Assembly: GCA_024400955.1 (NCBI GenBank)
Contig: JAKSLY010000025.1
Coordinates: 1-38,866 of the forward strand
Direction of reading: 5' to 3'
DNA: 38,866 nucleotides
DNA from: Treponema sp.
Lineage (GTDB): Bacteria > Spirochaetota > Spirochaetia > Treponematales > Treponemataceae
The notes below the pieces were generated by a model. That model worked only from the letters and a program-made list of their open reading frames with translations, was not told the DNA's origin and did no database searches. Both the position numbers and the translations under genes were made by a program. Positions 7,396-14,928 of the stretch are shown here, piece after piece; position 1 is the stretch's first letter; every line of letters starts with the position of its first letter.

Positions 7396-7935
7396 ATGAA
7401 TGAGATTCTGAAAAAATTACGTACGTTACATAAATATTCGCAATCTTATGTAGCGGAATATTTGAATGTTTCACGGCAGATGTACATAAAATATGAAAAC
7501 GGAGAGGTTGATCCTTCTGTAAAAGTCATTAAAGATTTATGCCAGCTGTATAAGGTTTCATATTCTACAATTTTTGGAGAACTTAATTTTTCACATGATG
7601 AATCTGTCAAGTTTTATGATGCCGGCAACTCGAATAATTTTGGAGAATTTTGTGTTGAATCTCCTAACGTATCATTTGGCAATAAAAAACCATATTCTGC
7701 ACTTCAGTTTAAAGCAATAAATCAAATTAAAGAACTTTCAGACTTTCAGGTAATTTCAGTTTTGGCTTATATGAAGCTTTTGAATGAGGAAATTGCGGAA
7801 AGCACTAAAGAAAAATACAGGAAGGCAACGGTACAATCTGTAGATCCAATAGAAGTTGAACGGATAAATTCGGTTTACGACAAAATTCCAAAGGAAGAAC
7901 AGTTAAGATTTGCAAAGGCAGGTTCAAAAAAATGA
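7396..7935 (+). CDS. XRE-family helix-turn-helix transcriptional regulator
   Basis: A 179-residue protein. Residues 4-60 form a classical XRE/Cro-type helix-turn-helix ('LRTLHKYSQSYVAEYLNVSR' then 'YENGEVDPSVKVIKDLCQLY'). It is followed by a variable middle (about 65-105) and a helical C-terminal segment (about 110-150). No catalytic domain is visible, so it is probably a DNA-binding repressor or an antitoxin-like regulator of the neighbouring zinc-ribbon locus or of itself. A consensus promoter sits directly upstream and a palindrome lies 7 bases before the -35, consistent with autoregulation. The last codons overlap a 3' stretch of open frame leading towards hipB, but the next real gene starts about 390 bases on. 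Confidence 0.85.
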   Translation: MNEILKKLRTLHKYSQSYVAEYLNVSRQMYIKYENGEVDPSVKVIKDLCQLYKVSYSTIFGELNFSHDESVKFYDAGNSNNFGEFCVESPNVSFGNKKPYSALQFKAINQIKELSDFQVISVLAYMKLLNEEIAESTKEKYRKATVQSVDPIEVERINSVYDKIPKEEQLRFAKAGSKK

Positions 7936-8001
7936 TTCAACTGGAACAAGGGATGAGCAATTTGTTAAAAATTTAGTTTTGTTAGAATCTAAAATCCTAT
8001 T

Positions 8002-8065
8002 TTTTTTGAACTATGTGAAATTTCCTTTTATATTACTTTTGTCTGTTAGTAATTTGCGGTCATTG
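8002..8065 (+). repeat. 64-bp direct repeat with promoter, copy 1 (left of hipBA)
   Basis: Ungapped similarity to 9787-9850, 55 of 64 positions identical by my count. Both copies keep TTGAAC (8006-8011 here), a 17-bp spacer and TATATT (8029-8034 here), i.e. a promoter-like pair, while many differences fall in the spacer and downstream. The two copies are 1785 bp apart and bracket hipBA. Confidence 0.75.
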
Positions 8066-8200
8066 AGTAATGACTCGTGTTTATTGCAGCCAGGTTGTTT
8101 TGCAACCAAGTGCTGTTTTGATGTCTGCTGCTTAAAATGTGGCAGGCGGGTTTCGGGGGTTGGAAGTGGACCCAAGGAGTGGGAAACTTCCGTTTTTTTT
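8041..8200 (+). ncRNA. Candidate small RNA between XRE gene and hipB
   Basis: The stretch 7936-8326 (391 bases) has no convincing gene. The promoter in the 64-bp repeat predicts a start near 8041, and a terminator-like hairpin with a T-run ends at 8200, defining a transcript of about 160 nt. Inside it are perfect hairpins CATT-GAGT-AATG (8061-8072) and GGTTG-TTTTG-CAACC (8093-8107). No family is recognised. The alternative is that these are simply the tail of the XRE transcript. Confidence 0.35.
8162..8200 (+). terminator. Rho-independent terminator before hipBA
   Basis: GGAAGT (8162-8167) pairs with ACTTCC (8186-8191); an inner CCC/GGG pair closes a 7-nt loop; eight T residues follow (8193-8200). 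It would separate upstream transcription from hipBA. Confidence 0.6.
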
Positions 8201-8248
8201 GAAAAGGGCAGTGAGGAACTAAAGAAAGGAAAATGTAATCCATCTGTA

Positions 8249-8262
8249 TTCCCGTTCGGGAA
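8249..8262. promoter_or_regulatory. Candidate HipB operator O1
   Basis: The 14-bp palindrome TTCCCG-TT-CGGGAA is repeated exactly at 8298-8311, 49 bp away (close to five helical turns). Paired palindromes before hipBA are the known autoregulation layout of HipB-type antitoxins. Confidence 0.7.
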
Positions 8263-8291
8263 AATTTGCTTTGAATTTCAGTTTGTAATCC

Positions 8292-8320
8292 TAGATTTTC
8301 CCGTTCGGGAATGTTATAAT
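8292..8320 (+). promoter_or_regulatory. hipBA promoter (predicted leaderless)
   Basis: Perfect -10 TATAAT at 8315-8320 with a weak -35 (TAGATT, 8292-8297) at 17 bp. The expected transcription start is 8327, the first base of the hipB ATG. No ribosome-binding site is visible, so the hipB mRNA is predicted to be leaderless. Confidence 0.6.
8298..8311. promoter_or_regulatory. Candidate HipB operator O2, inside the promoter
   Basis: Exact second copy of TTCCCG-TT-CGGGAA. It lies between the weak -35 region and the TATAAT -10 box, so a bound repressor would block RNA polymerase directly. Confidence 0.72.
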
Positions 8321-8326
8321 CAATGT

Positions 8327-8560
8327 ATGCGTATAGAAAGCGTAAGTTCAATTTCTGCTGTCATAAAGAATAGAAGGCTGGAATTAGGTTTGACTCAGGC
8401 TCAGACTGCAGAAATGTGTAATGTTGGAAAAAGGTTTTTTTCTGAATTGGAAAACGGCAAAGCGACATTGCAGATTGATAAGGTGCTTAATGTTCTTGAA
8501 GTTCTGGGTATTAATCTTTATGCGGTCAGTCGTGAAAATGATTCAGGAGAACTCCGATGA
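8327..8560 (+). CDS. hipB: HipB-like antitoxin / repressor
   Basis: A 77-residue XRE-type helix-turn-helix protein: 'RRLELGLTQAQTAEMCNVGK' followed by 'FFSELENGKATLQIDKVLNV', the pattern of short HipB antitoxins of the HipBA type. It should neutralise HipA and repress its own operon through the two palindromes upstream. I chose the ATG at 8327: the open frame extends further upstream, but the conserved domain begins here and a perfect -10 box lies 6 bases before it. The final codons overlap the hipA start by 4 bases (ATGA), so hipB and hipA are translationally coupled. There is no sign of truncation. Confidence 0.88.
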   Translation: MRIESVSSISAVIKNRRLELGLTQAQTAEMCNVGKRFFSELENGKATLQIDKVLNVLEVLGINLYAVSRENDSGELR

Positions 8561-9801
8561 TTCTTACGGTTTACTTTGGTTCAAAAAAAGTAGGTTCTTT
8601 ATTTTCTACAGATAACCGTGGTGTTGTTTTTCAATATTCAGCGGATTATGTTGCTTCAAAGGATTCAGTTGCATTATCTCTTTCTTTGCCGTTAAGAATT
8701 GAAGAGTTTTCTCAAAGGGAATGCATGCCTTTTTTTGCCGGACTTTTACCAGAAGAAGACAGCAGAAAACGTATTGCTGATTATCTGCACATTTCTGAAA
8801 CAAGTACATTAAAACTTCTGGAGGCTTTAGGAGGAGAATGTGCAGGGCTTATTACGATAACCAATGAGGAAAATCCTGAGCTTGAAAGAAAAGTCTATGA
8901 TTTTAATTCTGAGAATTATGAAGAACTATCAGATGATAGAATTGCAGAATACATTAGAAAAATGCCGGAGCGGCCATTAATTAGAGCAGATGAAAAACTG
9001 CGTCTTTCTCTGGCAGGTGCACAGGAAAAATTATCTTTGGCACGAATTAACGAAAAATGGTATCTTCCCTTGAACGGTGCTCCTTCTACTCATATTTTAA
9101 AGCCAGCAAGAAACGGTTCCCTGGAAACTCTTGCAGATAATGAGTATATATGCATGAAGATAGCCTCTGGATTTGGTATTGGAGTTCCTGATGTAGATAT
9201 AGTTGATTTTGATGGGAAAAAAGTTTTCATTGTTCAGCGTTATGACAGAGTGATTGATGGTACAAGCATTAAAAGACTGCATCAGGAAGATTTTTGTCAG
9301 GCATTGGGATTGATGAGTGAACAAAAATATGAAAGTGACGGCGGTCCTGGAATTGCCGCAATATTTAACTTAATCAAAAAAAACTTTTCTCGACCAATTA
9401 TTGATCAGCGTGATTTTCTTAAGATGGTTGTCTTTAATTTTCTTGTTGGAAATTGCGATAGTCATGGAAAAAATTATTCTATTCTTTACAAAAATGGATT
9501 GGTTCAATTAGCACCAATGTATGACTGTGTTTCTACTTGCGTATATTCTGGATTAACAGACAAGCTTTCAATGAAGATAGGGAACCATTTTGAATTAGGA
9601 AAAGTTACAAAGGATGATTTTGTTGTCCTCTGTGAAAAATGTGGCGTGCATTTCTCGGTTATAGAGAATTCTTTTAAGAGTTTCAAAAAAGCAAGTGATT
9701 CTGTGGAAAAAACTCTGCTTGCCGATGGAAAAATAAATAAAGAACTATGTGAAAAAATTTTTGAAGGAATTAAATCCAGATTGAATTTTTTTGAACTTTG
9801 A
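8557..9801 (+). CDS. hipA: HipA-family serine/threonine kinase toxin
   Basis: A 414-residue HipA kinase of normal length. In E. coli, HipA phosphorylates glutamyl-tRNA synthetase and induces dormancy; the target here is not shown. Visible features: N-terminal HipA domain (residues 1-100, with 'FFAGLLPEE'); the autophosphorylation loop 'RLSLAGAQEK' with Ser151, equivalent to Ser150 of E. coli HipA; 'VQRYDR' (226-231); 'HQEDFCQALG'; 'KYESDGGPGI' (258-266); catalytic Asp301 in 'NCDSHGKNYS'; and metal-binding Asp323 in 'APMYDCVS'. All key residues are present, so the toxin should be active. It overlaps hipB by 4 bases. Its 3' end lies inside a 64-bp repeat that also occurs before hipB, which suggests the operon moved or was inserted as a unit. 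Confidence 0.92.
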   Translation: MILTVYFGSKKVGSLFSTDNRGVVFQYSADYVASKDSVALSLSLPLRIEEFSQRECMPFFAGLLPEEDSRKRIADYLHISETSTLKLLEALGGECAGLITITNEENPELERKVYDFNSENYEELSDDRIAEYIRKMPERPLIRADEKLRLSLAGAQEKLSLARINEKWYLPLNGAPSTHILKPARNGSLETLADNEYICMKIASGFGIGVPDVDIVDFDGKKVFIVQRYDRVIDGTSIKRLHQEDFCQALGLMSEQKYESDGGPGIAAIFNLIKKNFSRPIIDQRDFLKMVVFNFLVGNCDSHGKNYSILYKNGLVQLAPMYDCVSTCVYSGLTDKLSMKIGNHFELGKVTKDDFVVLCEKCGVHFSVIENSFKSFKKASDSVEKTLLADGKINKELCEKIFEGIKSRLNFFEL

Positions 9802-9850
9802 GAAATTTCTTTTTATATTACTTTTGTCTGTCATTAAATCACGTTCATTG
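9787..9850 (+). repeat. 64-bp direct repeat with promoter, copy 2 (right of hipBA)
   Basis: Partner of 8002-8065. It begins within the last five codons of hipA and ends 22 bases before the next gene. It carries TTGAAC (9791-9796), 17 bp, TATATT (9814-9819), which would start transcription near 9826 and could drive the gene at 9873. Confidence 0.75.
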
Positions 9851-9872
9851 CATTTAGCAGGCGGGAGGTATT

Positions 9873-10352
9873 ATGAATATTCAAGGATACATTAAAGAAA
9901 TGGCCCGGGTTTATGAAAGCGGTGATGATTATGAAGCTCAGGGTGAATCAAATGTTCTGGTGGTGCCTTTTTGTTTTGAAGGATGGAAGTTGTTTGCGGC
10001 TGATAAAGCTTTATTGGCTGAAAAATACGCCGTCAGAAACCTTGACCAGCTTGGTGGCTCTGATGCTGAACGGATTGCTAACCACGATCCTGCCATTGTG
10101 CTTGTGGGACAGCGGGATTATAAAGATCATTCTTACAAAATCTATTTTGATGGGGCCTTTGGCGGAATGAACCGTCATATTCTGACCATTGATGATGTTT
10201 GGGTTCAGGTTGAATTGAATTTTTCTTCGCTCATGGCTTTTGCAGATTATGTTGCAGAACGCCATGATGAAGATGTCCAGAAACTGAAGGGCGGGGAAAC
10301 GCTTCAGGTTTCATGGTTAAATGAAGCCTGCTTAAACTGCAGGCATTGCTGA
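9873..10352 (+). CDS. Hypothetical protein with C-terminal Cys motif
   Basis: A 159-residue acidic protein that I do not recognise, with a good ribosome-binding site (GGGAGG, 7 nt before the ATG). It has no signal peptide or membrane segment, so it is probably cytoplasmic. The middle is beta-rich with a 'YFDGAFGG' stretch. The last eight residues contain CLNCRHC, three Cys in a CxxCxxC pattern, which could bind a metal if complemented by another ligand. It may be transcribed from the promoter in the 64-bp repeat that overlaps the end of hipA. It converges with the Nudix gene, six bases apart. Family unknown. Confidence 0.7.
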   Translation: MNIQGYIKEMARVYESGDDYEAQGESNVLVVPFCFEGWKLFAADKALLAEKYAVRNLDQLGGSDAERIANHDPAIVLVGQRDYKDHSYKIYFDGAFGGMNRHILTIDDVWVQVELNFSSLMAFADYVAERHDEDVQKLKGGETLQVSWLNEACLNCRHC

Positions 10353-10358
10353 TTTTGA

Positions 10359-10904
10359 TTAATGCAGCCGGGGTGCCTTGCAGTCAAGCAGTTTTTCAAG
10401 GGTCTTTCTTGCTGAATCAAAGGCCAGGGGAATTTTTCCCAGTTCTTCCATTGTCCTGCATGGAACCCACACAATGTCCTGCACCTCGCTCTGCTGGCAG
10501 CTGAACTTGGCATCTGCGTCTATGGCTGCAGTAAAGAACACGTCGCAGGTCTTGTATACGACGCTTTTGTATTCGTAGGTGTTTGGAAAGCTTGCGGCAA
10601 ATTCAACATGATTTGGCTTGATGCCAATTTCTTCCATGCATTCCCTGACGGCTGCTTCCTCAAGGGATTCGTCCGGATCAACAAAACCTCCCGGAAAAGC
10701 CAGGTATCCCTTGCGCGGTTCCTTGGCCCTTTTTTCAAGGAGAACATTGCCGTCCCCGTCAAAGATTACAACTCCGACGGCAGAGGCAACATTGTTGTAA
10801 AGTTCAAATCCGCACTGGGGGCACTTCCACTTTCTGCCCATCATGTGGGTTTCGATTTTGTCTGAGCCGCATTCCGGGCAGAAGTTCATTCTGTTTTCTT
10901 TCAT
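10359..10904 (-). CDS. Zinc-ribbon Nudix hydrolase
   Basis: A 181-residue Nudix hydrolase, cleaving nucleoside diphosphates linked to another moiety. An N-terminal zinc ribbon has CPEC (residues 9-12) and CPQC (about 29-32). The Nudix box is complete: 'GGFVDPDESLEEAAVRECME' followed by EIG, matching G-x5-E-x7-RE-x2-EE-x-G. The ribbon-plus-Nudix order is that of NudC-like NADH pyrophosphatases and of short ribbon-Nudix proteins. At 181 residues it lacks the longer NudC N-terminal domain, so the substrate is uncertain. It is the last gene of a probable hisC-phosphoesterase-Nudix operon, 22 bases after the phosphoesterase stop. Confidence 0.88.
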   Translation of the reverse strand: MKENRMNFCPECGSDKIETHMMGRKWKCPQCGFELYNNVASAVGVVIFDGDGNVLLEKRAKEPRKGYLAFPGGFVDPDESLEEAAVRECMEEIGIKPNHVEFAASFPNTYEYKSVVYKTCDVFFTAAIDADAKFSCQQSEVQDIVWVPCRTMEELGKIPLAFDSARKTLEKLLDCKAPRLH

Positions 10905-10926
10905 TGCCGTTTTGCCTTCTGATTTT

Positions 10927-11601
10927 TTAAAGGGACTTAAGTTCTGTTGATGTTATGCTCCACTTGCCGTCCTTCTTTTCTGCCGTCATGAGGGCGTACT
11001 TTCCTTCAAGGACTGCACCAGGGTTGATTACGGTGGTGTCACAAACCTTGCAGATGGCAGCGCTTTCGTGAATGTGTCCCGTGATTACGGCAAGGGGCTT
11101 GTATTTTTCGATAAAGTCCCTGAGGCCCTGGCTTCCAACATGGATTCCTCCGGGAATTGCATCGCAGTCCGTGTTCTTTGGAGGGTTGTGCATTATGGCC
11201 ACAAGGTTGTCCCATTCAACGTCACCCTGTTCCTCAATGATCTTAAAGTCGGAAAGGATGTCCTCCTCCGTGCGTTCGTTGGCAGTTGTCTTCGTAAAGA
11301 TTGTTCCGCCACCGGCTCCGGCAAAGGCAAGCCCCTCGTGCATTACAAGCTGTTTCTGCACGCTGATGTCGGCTTTTTCAAGTTCCTCAAGGAATTCAGG
11401 CTTGTCGCAGTTACCGATTACAGAAAAAATCGTCTCATGCTTCTTGCAAAGGGATTTGAGGGCTGGCAGCCCAGTTTCTTCCTTTCCGAATTCTGCAAAG
11501 TCGCCTGCAAACAAAACTGCGTCTGCATTCTTGAATTCATTTTCAAGCTTTTCGATGTTTTCAATGTTTCCGTGGATGTCGCTTATTACCAAAAATTTCA
11601 T
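10927..11601 (-). CDS. Calcineurin-like metallophosphoesterase (YfcE/MJ0936-type)
   Basis: A 224-residue metallophosphoesterase. Motifs in order: 'DIHGN' (about residues 8-12), 'FAGDFAEFG' (the GD motif), 'VIGNCDKPE' (GNCD replaces the common GNHD), 'IMHNPP' and 'VITGHIHESA' (the GHxH motif). These are the two-metal ligands of the family. The start at 11601 was chosen because the first motif follows at once and GGGGGAA lies 7-8 nt upstream; the frame is open further upstream but only into hisC. The start is one base after the hisC stop, so the genes are probably translationally coupled. The substrate (phosphodiester or phosphomonoester) cannot be told from sequence. Confidence 0.88.
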   Translation of the reverse strand: MKFLVISDIHGNIENIEKLENEFKNADAVLFAGDFAEFGKEETGLPALKSLCKKHETIFSVIGNCDKPEFLEELEKADISVQKQLVMHEGLAFAGAGGGTIFTKTTANERTEEDILSDFKIIEEQGDVEWDNLVAIMHNPPKNTDCDAIPGGIHVGSQGLRDFIEKYKPLAVITGHIHESAAICKVCDTTVINPGAVLEGKYALMTAEKKDGKWSITSTELKSL

Positions 11602-11602
11602 T

Positions 11603-12727
11603 TTAAAGTTCCCCCAGTACTTCCTTGAGTGCAGCCATCTGCTGTGGTGTTCCAATTGTTATGCGGACAAAATCTTCAATTCCCTTTGTCTTGAAAAGGC
11701 GTATGAGGATTCCGGCTTTCTTTGCTGCCTGGTAGATTTCGTCTCCGGTGCGGCCTTCCTTTTTTGCAAATACGAAATTTGTCTTTGAAGTGATGACAAA
11801 CCATCCCTTGCTCCTGAGGAACTCCGTGAACGAATCCCTTTCGGCTGCAACTTTCTTTGCGTTATCCACGTTGTATTCAACCGTATTGCATGAAGCGATT
11901 CCGGCGGTCTGGGCCACAAAGTCAACAGGAAAGTGGTTGAAGGAATTCTTTACGGTAAAGACGGATGCAGTGAGTTCTGGATTTGCAACGATGAATCCAA
12001 GCCTCATGCCGGCAAAGGAAAGGCTCTTGCTGAATGTCCTTACGATCACCAGGTTCTTGTATTTTGCAAGGAGTGGAATGCAGCTTTCATCTCCAAAGTC
12101 TGCGTAGGCTTCATCAACGATGAACACCTTGTCCTTTGGGGCAGCCTTTATCATTTCTTCAACTTCCAAAGTGGTGAGGGCGATTCCCGTAGGTGCATTT
12201 GGATTTGCAAAAATTGTTGCGCTGTCAGTCTTGTTGGCCTGGGCGAGCATTTCTTCCTTGTCCAGTGTCCAGTCGGTCTTCAGTGGAATTTTCTTCATCG
12301 GAATGTTGTAGTAGCCGCAGTAAACGGGATAGAAGCTGTATGTGTGTTCCGGAAGAACCAGTGGCCTGTCGCTGTCAAAGAATGTGTAGAAGACAAAGCT
12401 GAGCACTTCATCGGATCCGTTGCCGCAGAAGATCATGTCAGGCGTAACCTTGAACCCGAGGGCAGCTGCTGCATTTTTGTCATTGTTGAAGCAGCCTCCT
12501 GTCTTGTTGAGCATATCGGCGATTGCCTGTCGAAGCTGGTTTGAATCAGGATCCGGGTACAGTCCAAGTTTTGCAGGACTTGCATCAAGGGCTTCCTTTA
12601 CTGCCTTGATGACCTGAGGATTTGGCTCGTAGGGATTTTCGTTGGCGTTGAGTTTTATGTATTCCCTGTCCTTTGGCTGTTCACCCGGAACGTAGGGATT
12701 AAGCTGTTCTAGTCTTTTTGCAAGCAT
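11603..12727 (-). CDS. hisC: Histidinol-phosphate aminotransferase
   Basis: A 374-residue class I/II PLP-dependent aminotransferase of the HisC type, which converts imidazole-acetol phosphate to histidinol phosphate using glutamate. Features: 'KLNANENPYEPNP' near the start (HisC signature region), 'LYPDPDS', 'NPNAPTG' (175-181), 'DEAYADF' (205-211), and PLP lysine K234 in 'TFSKSLSFAGMRLGF'. The ATG at 12727 was chosen because GAGGT lies 8 nt upstream; a TTG six codons earlier lacks a ribosome-binding site. It is the first gene of the minus-strand trio with the phosphoesterase and Nudix genes. No other his genes are in the window, so use of a related substrate is possible. Confidence 0.92.
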   Translation of the reverse strand: MLAKRLEQLNPYVPGEQPKDREYIKLNANENPYEPNPQVIKAVKEALDASPAKLGLYPDPDSNQLRQAIADMLNKTGGCFNNDKNAAAALGFKVTPDMIFCGNGSDEVLSFVFYTFFDSDRPLVLPEHTYSFYPVYCGYYNIPMKKIPLKTDWTLDKEEMLAQANKTDSATIFANPNAPTGIALTTLEVEEMIKAAPKDKVFIVDEAYADFGDESCIPLLAKYKNLVIVRTFSKSLSFAGMRLGFIVANPELTASVFTVKNSFNHFPVDFVAQTAGIASCNTVEYNVDNAKKVAAERDSFTEFLRSKGWFVITSKTNFVFAKKEGRTGDEIYQAAKKAGILIRLFKTKGIEDFVRITIGTPQQMAALKEVLGEL

Positions 12728-12767
12728 TTTGTTTACCTCGTTCAAATATAATAGAAGAAAATTTAAA

Positions 12768-12819
12768 TAAAAAAAAGACCGTCTGCAGTGAAGTGTGCTT
12801 CAGTTTGCAGAACGGTCTT
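12768..12819 (-). terminator. Rho-independent terminator of dapL
   Basis: Read on the minus strand, AAGACCGT (12819 to 12812) pairs with ACGGTCTT (12782 to 12775). A further CTGC/GCAG pairing lies inside and a T-run continues to about 12768. It lies just after the dapL stop and ends dapL transcription before hisC. Confidence 0.8.
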
Positions 12820-12841
12820 CCTCAGTTCGTCAGGTCAGGTC

Positions 12842-14074
12842 CTAGAACTTAAGGTTCTTGAGACGGTTGCAAGCCTCGATGACGTTTTCCCTGTGGCCGA
12901 ATGAAGAGAAGCGGATGAAGCTTTCACCGCTTGGTCCAAATCCGGCACCCGGTGTGCATACAACGTGGCACTGGTTGAGGATTGTGTCGAATACGTCCCA
13001 GCTCTTCTTTCCAGGGAACTTTGCCCAAACGTATGGAGCATTGCCCGTGAAGTAGATTTCAACACCTGCAGCCTTGAAGTTGTCGCCGGAAAGTGCTTCC
13101 TTGATGAGGCGCCCGTTTTCAAGGTAGTAGTTGATTGTTTCTTCCATTTCCTTGAGGCCTGTTTCGTCGAGGGCTGCATAACCGCCAGCCTGGGCGATGT
13201 TTGATGCACCGTTGAACTGGGTGTTGATCTCGCGTTCCCATGCAGACTGAACTGTGCTTCCGTCTTCAAACTTGAGCTTTTCTGGAACTACGCACCAGCC
13301 GAGACGAACGCCTGTAAATCCTGCAGGCTTTGAGAATGACTGCATTTCAATGGCAACTTCGTCTGCGCCAGGAATTTCGTAGATTGTCTTTGGAATGCTT
13401 TCGTCGCGGATGAATGCAGAGTATGCGCCGTCATAGAGAACGAAGCAGTCGTTGGCCTTTGCAAACTTAACCAGGTCTTCCAGGTTCTTTCTTGTTGCAC
13501 ATGCACCAGTCGGATTATTTGGAGAACAGATGTAGATAAGGCTGTTCTTCTTTACAACTGAAAGGTCAGGGAAGAATCCGTTTTCCGGGAGACATGGCAT
13601 ATATGTAATATCCTTGAATCCAGTTTCAGTTACAGGTTCCTTTCCGCCAGCACCTGCCATTACTGTTCCGTCTACATAAACAGGATATGATGGATCCTGA
13701 ACTGCAACGTTTACTTCTGCACCGAACATTGTCTGGATTCTTCCAAGGTCGCACTTTGCACCGTCAGAAACGTAAACTTCAGATGCCTTGATCTTTCCGT
13801 CATACATTACCTGCGAGATGCGTTCGCGGAGCTTTGGCATTCCGGCACTGTCATCCTGGTAGCCTTCGTATCCTTCCTTTGTTCCCATTGCTGTAACAAA
13901 GTCCTTCATTGCTTCTACGATATGTGGTGTAAGGGGTTCTGTCGTGTTTCCGATTCCAAGGCTGATGATCTTTGCATCAGGATTTGCTGCCTGAAATTCG
14001 CGGCGGCGCTTTGCAATTTCCGGGAAAAGGTATCCCTTTGCAAGGTTTGTATAGTTAGAATTACGCTTGATCAT
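12842..14074 (-). CDS. dapL: LL-diaminopimelate aminotransferase
   Basis: A 410-residue PLP enzyme that converts tetrahydrodipicolinate directly to LL-diaminopimelate with glutamate as amino donor, bypassing the acylated intermediates of the DapD/C/E route. Length and motifs fit DapL: 'NLAKGYLFPEIAKRR' at the N-terminus, 'GIGNTTEPL' (40-48), 'EGYEGYQ', 'CSPNNPTG' (183-190), and PLP lysine K249 in 'SFSKPAGFTGVRLGW'. GGGAG lies 7 nt before the ATG. It is monocistronic, with its own terminator downstream. The other pathway genes seen here, lysC and dapB, are 18 kb away. Confidence 0.96.
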   Translation of the reverse strand: MIKRNSNYTNLAKGYLFPEIAKRRREFQAANPDAKIISLGIGNTTEPLTPHIVEAMKDFVTAMGTKEGYEGYQDDSAGMPKLRERISQVMYDGKIKASEVYVSDGAKCDLGRIQTMFGAEVNVAVQDPSYPVYVDGTVMAGAGGKEPVTETGFKDITYMPCLPENGFFPDLSVVKKNSLIYICSPNNPTGACATRKNLEDLVKFAKANDCFVLYDGAYSAFIRDESIPKTIYEIPGADEVAIEMQSFSKPAGFTGVRLGWCVVPEKLKFEDGSTVQSAWEREINTQFNGASNIAQAGGYAALDETGLKEMEETINYYLENGRLIKEALSGDNFKAAGVEIYFTGNAPYVWAKFPGKKSWDVFDTILNQCHVVCTPGAGFGPSGESFIRFSSFGHRENVIEACNRLKNLKF

Positions 14075-14211
14075 GGTTCAACTCCCAAAAAATAAAGTTA
14101 GCTATACCTTACGTCAAAGAAGCGTTTTTTTCAATACCCCGGGAAAAAATCTGCTAACCCCGGCCGGAGAATATTCCGATAATTAAGGCAAACCTACGGG
14201 AGGATTTTTTT

Positions 14212-14916
14212 ATGAAGAAATTTTTGATTTGTGCTGCATCCGCCTTGCTTTCATGCGCAGCAATTTTTGCCGGAGATGCCGCTTTTTTTGATGACATCGG
14301 ATTCTCTGCAGACGGAAGATTCTACATTTTTGGACAGTATGGAAAGACAGACAGAACATACGAACCATGGGCTGAAATATACACTGTTGACGTAAAGGCA
14401 AATGAATTCGTCAAGGGTGAAGTCTTCAAGTCAAAGAAGGGTGATGTTGCCCAGGAAGCTTCCGGCCGTGATGCATATGACAAGCTCCGTTCCAATTCAG
14501 AATGGAAGATTTCAAAATACAATGCAAAGCCATCTGGAGTTGCAAAGCTCCTTTATCTTCGCGACCTTGAAAGCAAGAGTCCTTCTGAAGAAATCGTCTT
14601 CAAGGATTTTGAAGGTTCTGAAAACGGAAATTCGGTTCTCTATCACATCCGCCTTGTGCCAACCTACGAGGGCAGCGGAAAGAACGTAAGGTCAAAGTTC
14701 TATATCAATGTTGAACGCCGCAACGAAAACGGTGACCTTATTTCTTCAACTTTTACTGGAACTCCTGACTTTAAGCGCAAGGGAATCACGGCTTATACCA
14801 TTGAAAAGATTTTTACCGACAATTCCGGAAAGAGCCTTGTCTTCGTGATCCAGAAGAAGCTTGAGGATGACAACGGAACTTCAATCAGGTATATGGTAGA
14901 AACTTTGAGATTCTGA
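14212..14916 (+). CDS. Predicted secreted protein (DUF2259-like)
   Basis: A 234-residue protein with an N-terminal signal peptide (basic MKK, a hydrophobic stretch to about residue 19, cleavage near 'IFAGDA'). The mature part is beta-rich and starts 'DDIGFSADGRFYIFGQYG', the look of DUF2259 predicted secreted proteins found in treponemes; I make that match from memory. Function is unknown; the location should be the periplasm or outer surface. GGGAGG lies 8 nt before the ATG. The next gene, an integral membrane protein, follows after 12 bases on the same strand, so the two are probably cotranscribed. Nothing is seen in the 14075-14211 gap beyond the ribosome-binding sites. Confidence 0.8.
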   Translation: MKKFLICAASALLSCAAIFAGDAAFFDDIGFSADGRFYIFGQYGKTDRTYEPWAEIYTVDVKANEFVKGEVFKSKKGDVAQEASGRDAYDKLRSNSEWKISKYNAKPSGVAKLLYLRDLESKSPSEEIVFKDFEGSENGNSVLYHIRLVPTYEGSGKNVRSKFYINVERRNENGDLISSTFTGTPDFKRKGITAYTIEKIFTDNSGKSLVFVIQKKLEDDNGTSIRYMVETLRF

Positions 14917-14928
14917 TATTCTGTCGGA

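Noticed and set aside
7910..8326. Upstream extension of the hipB frame
   Set aside because: The extra residues have no family match and cross a terminator and both operators; the ATG at 8327 fits the promoter and the domain start.
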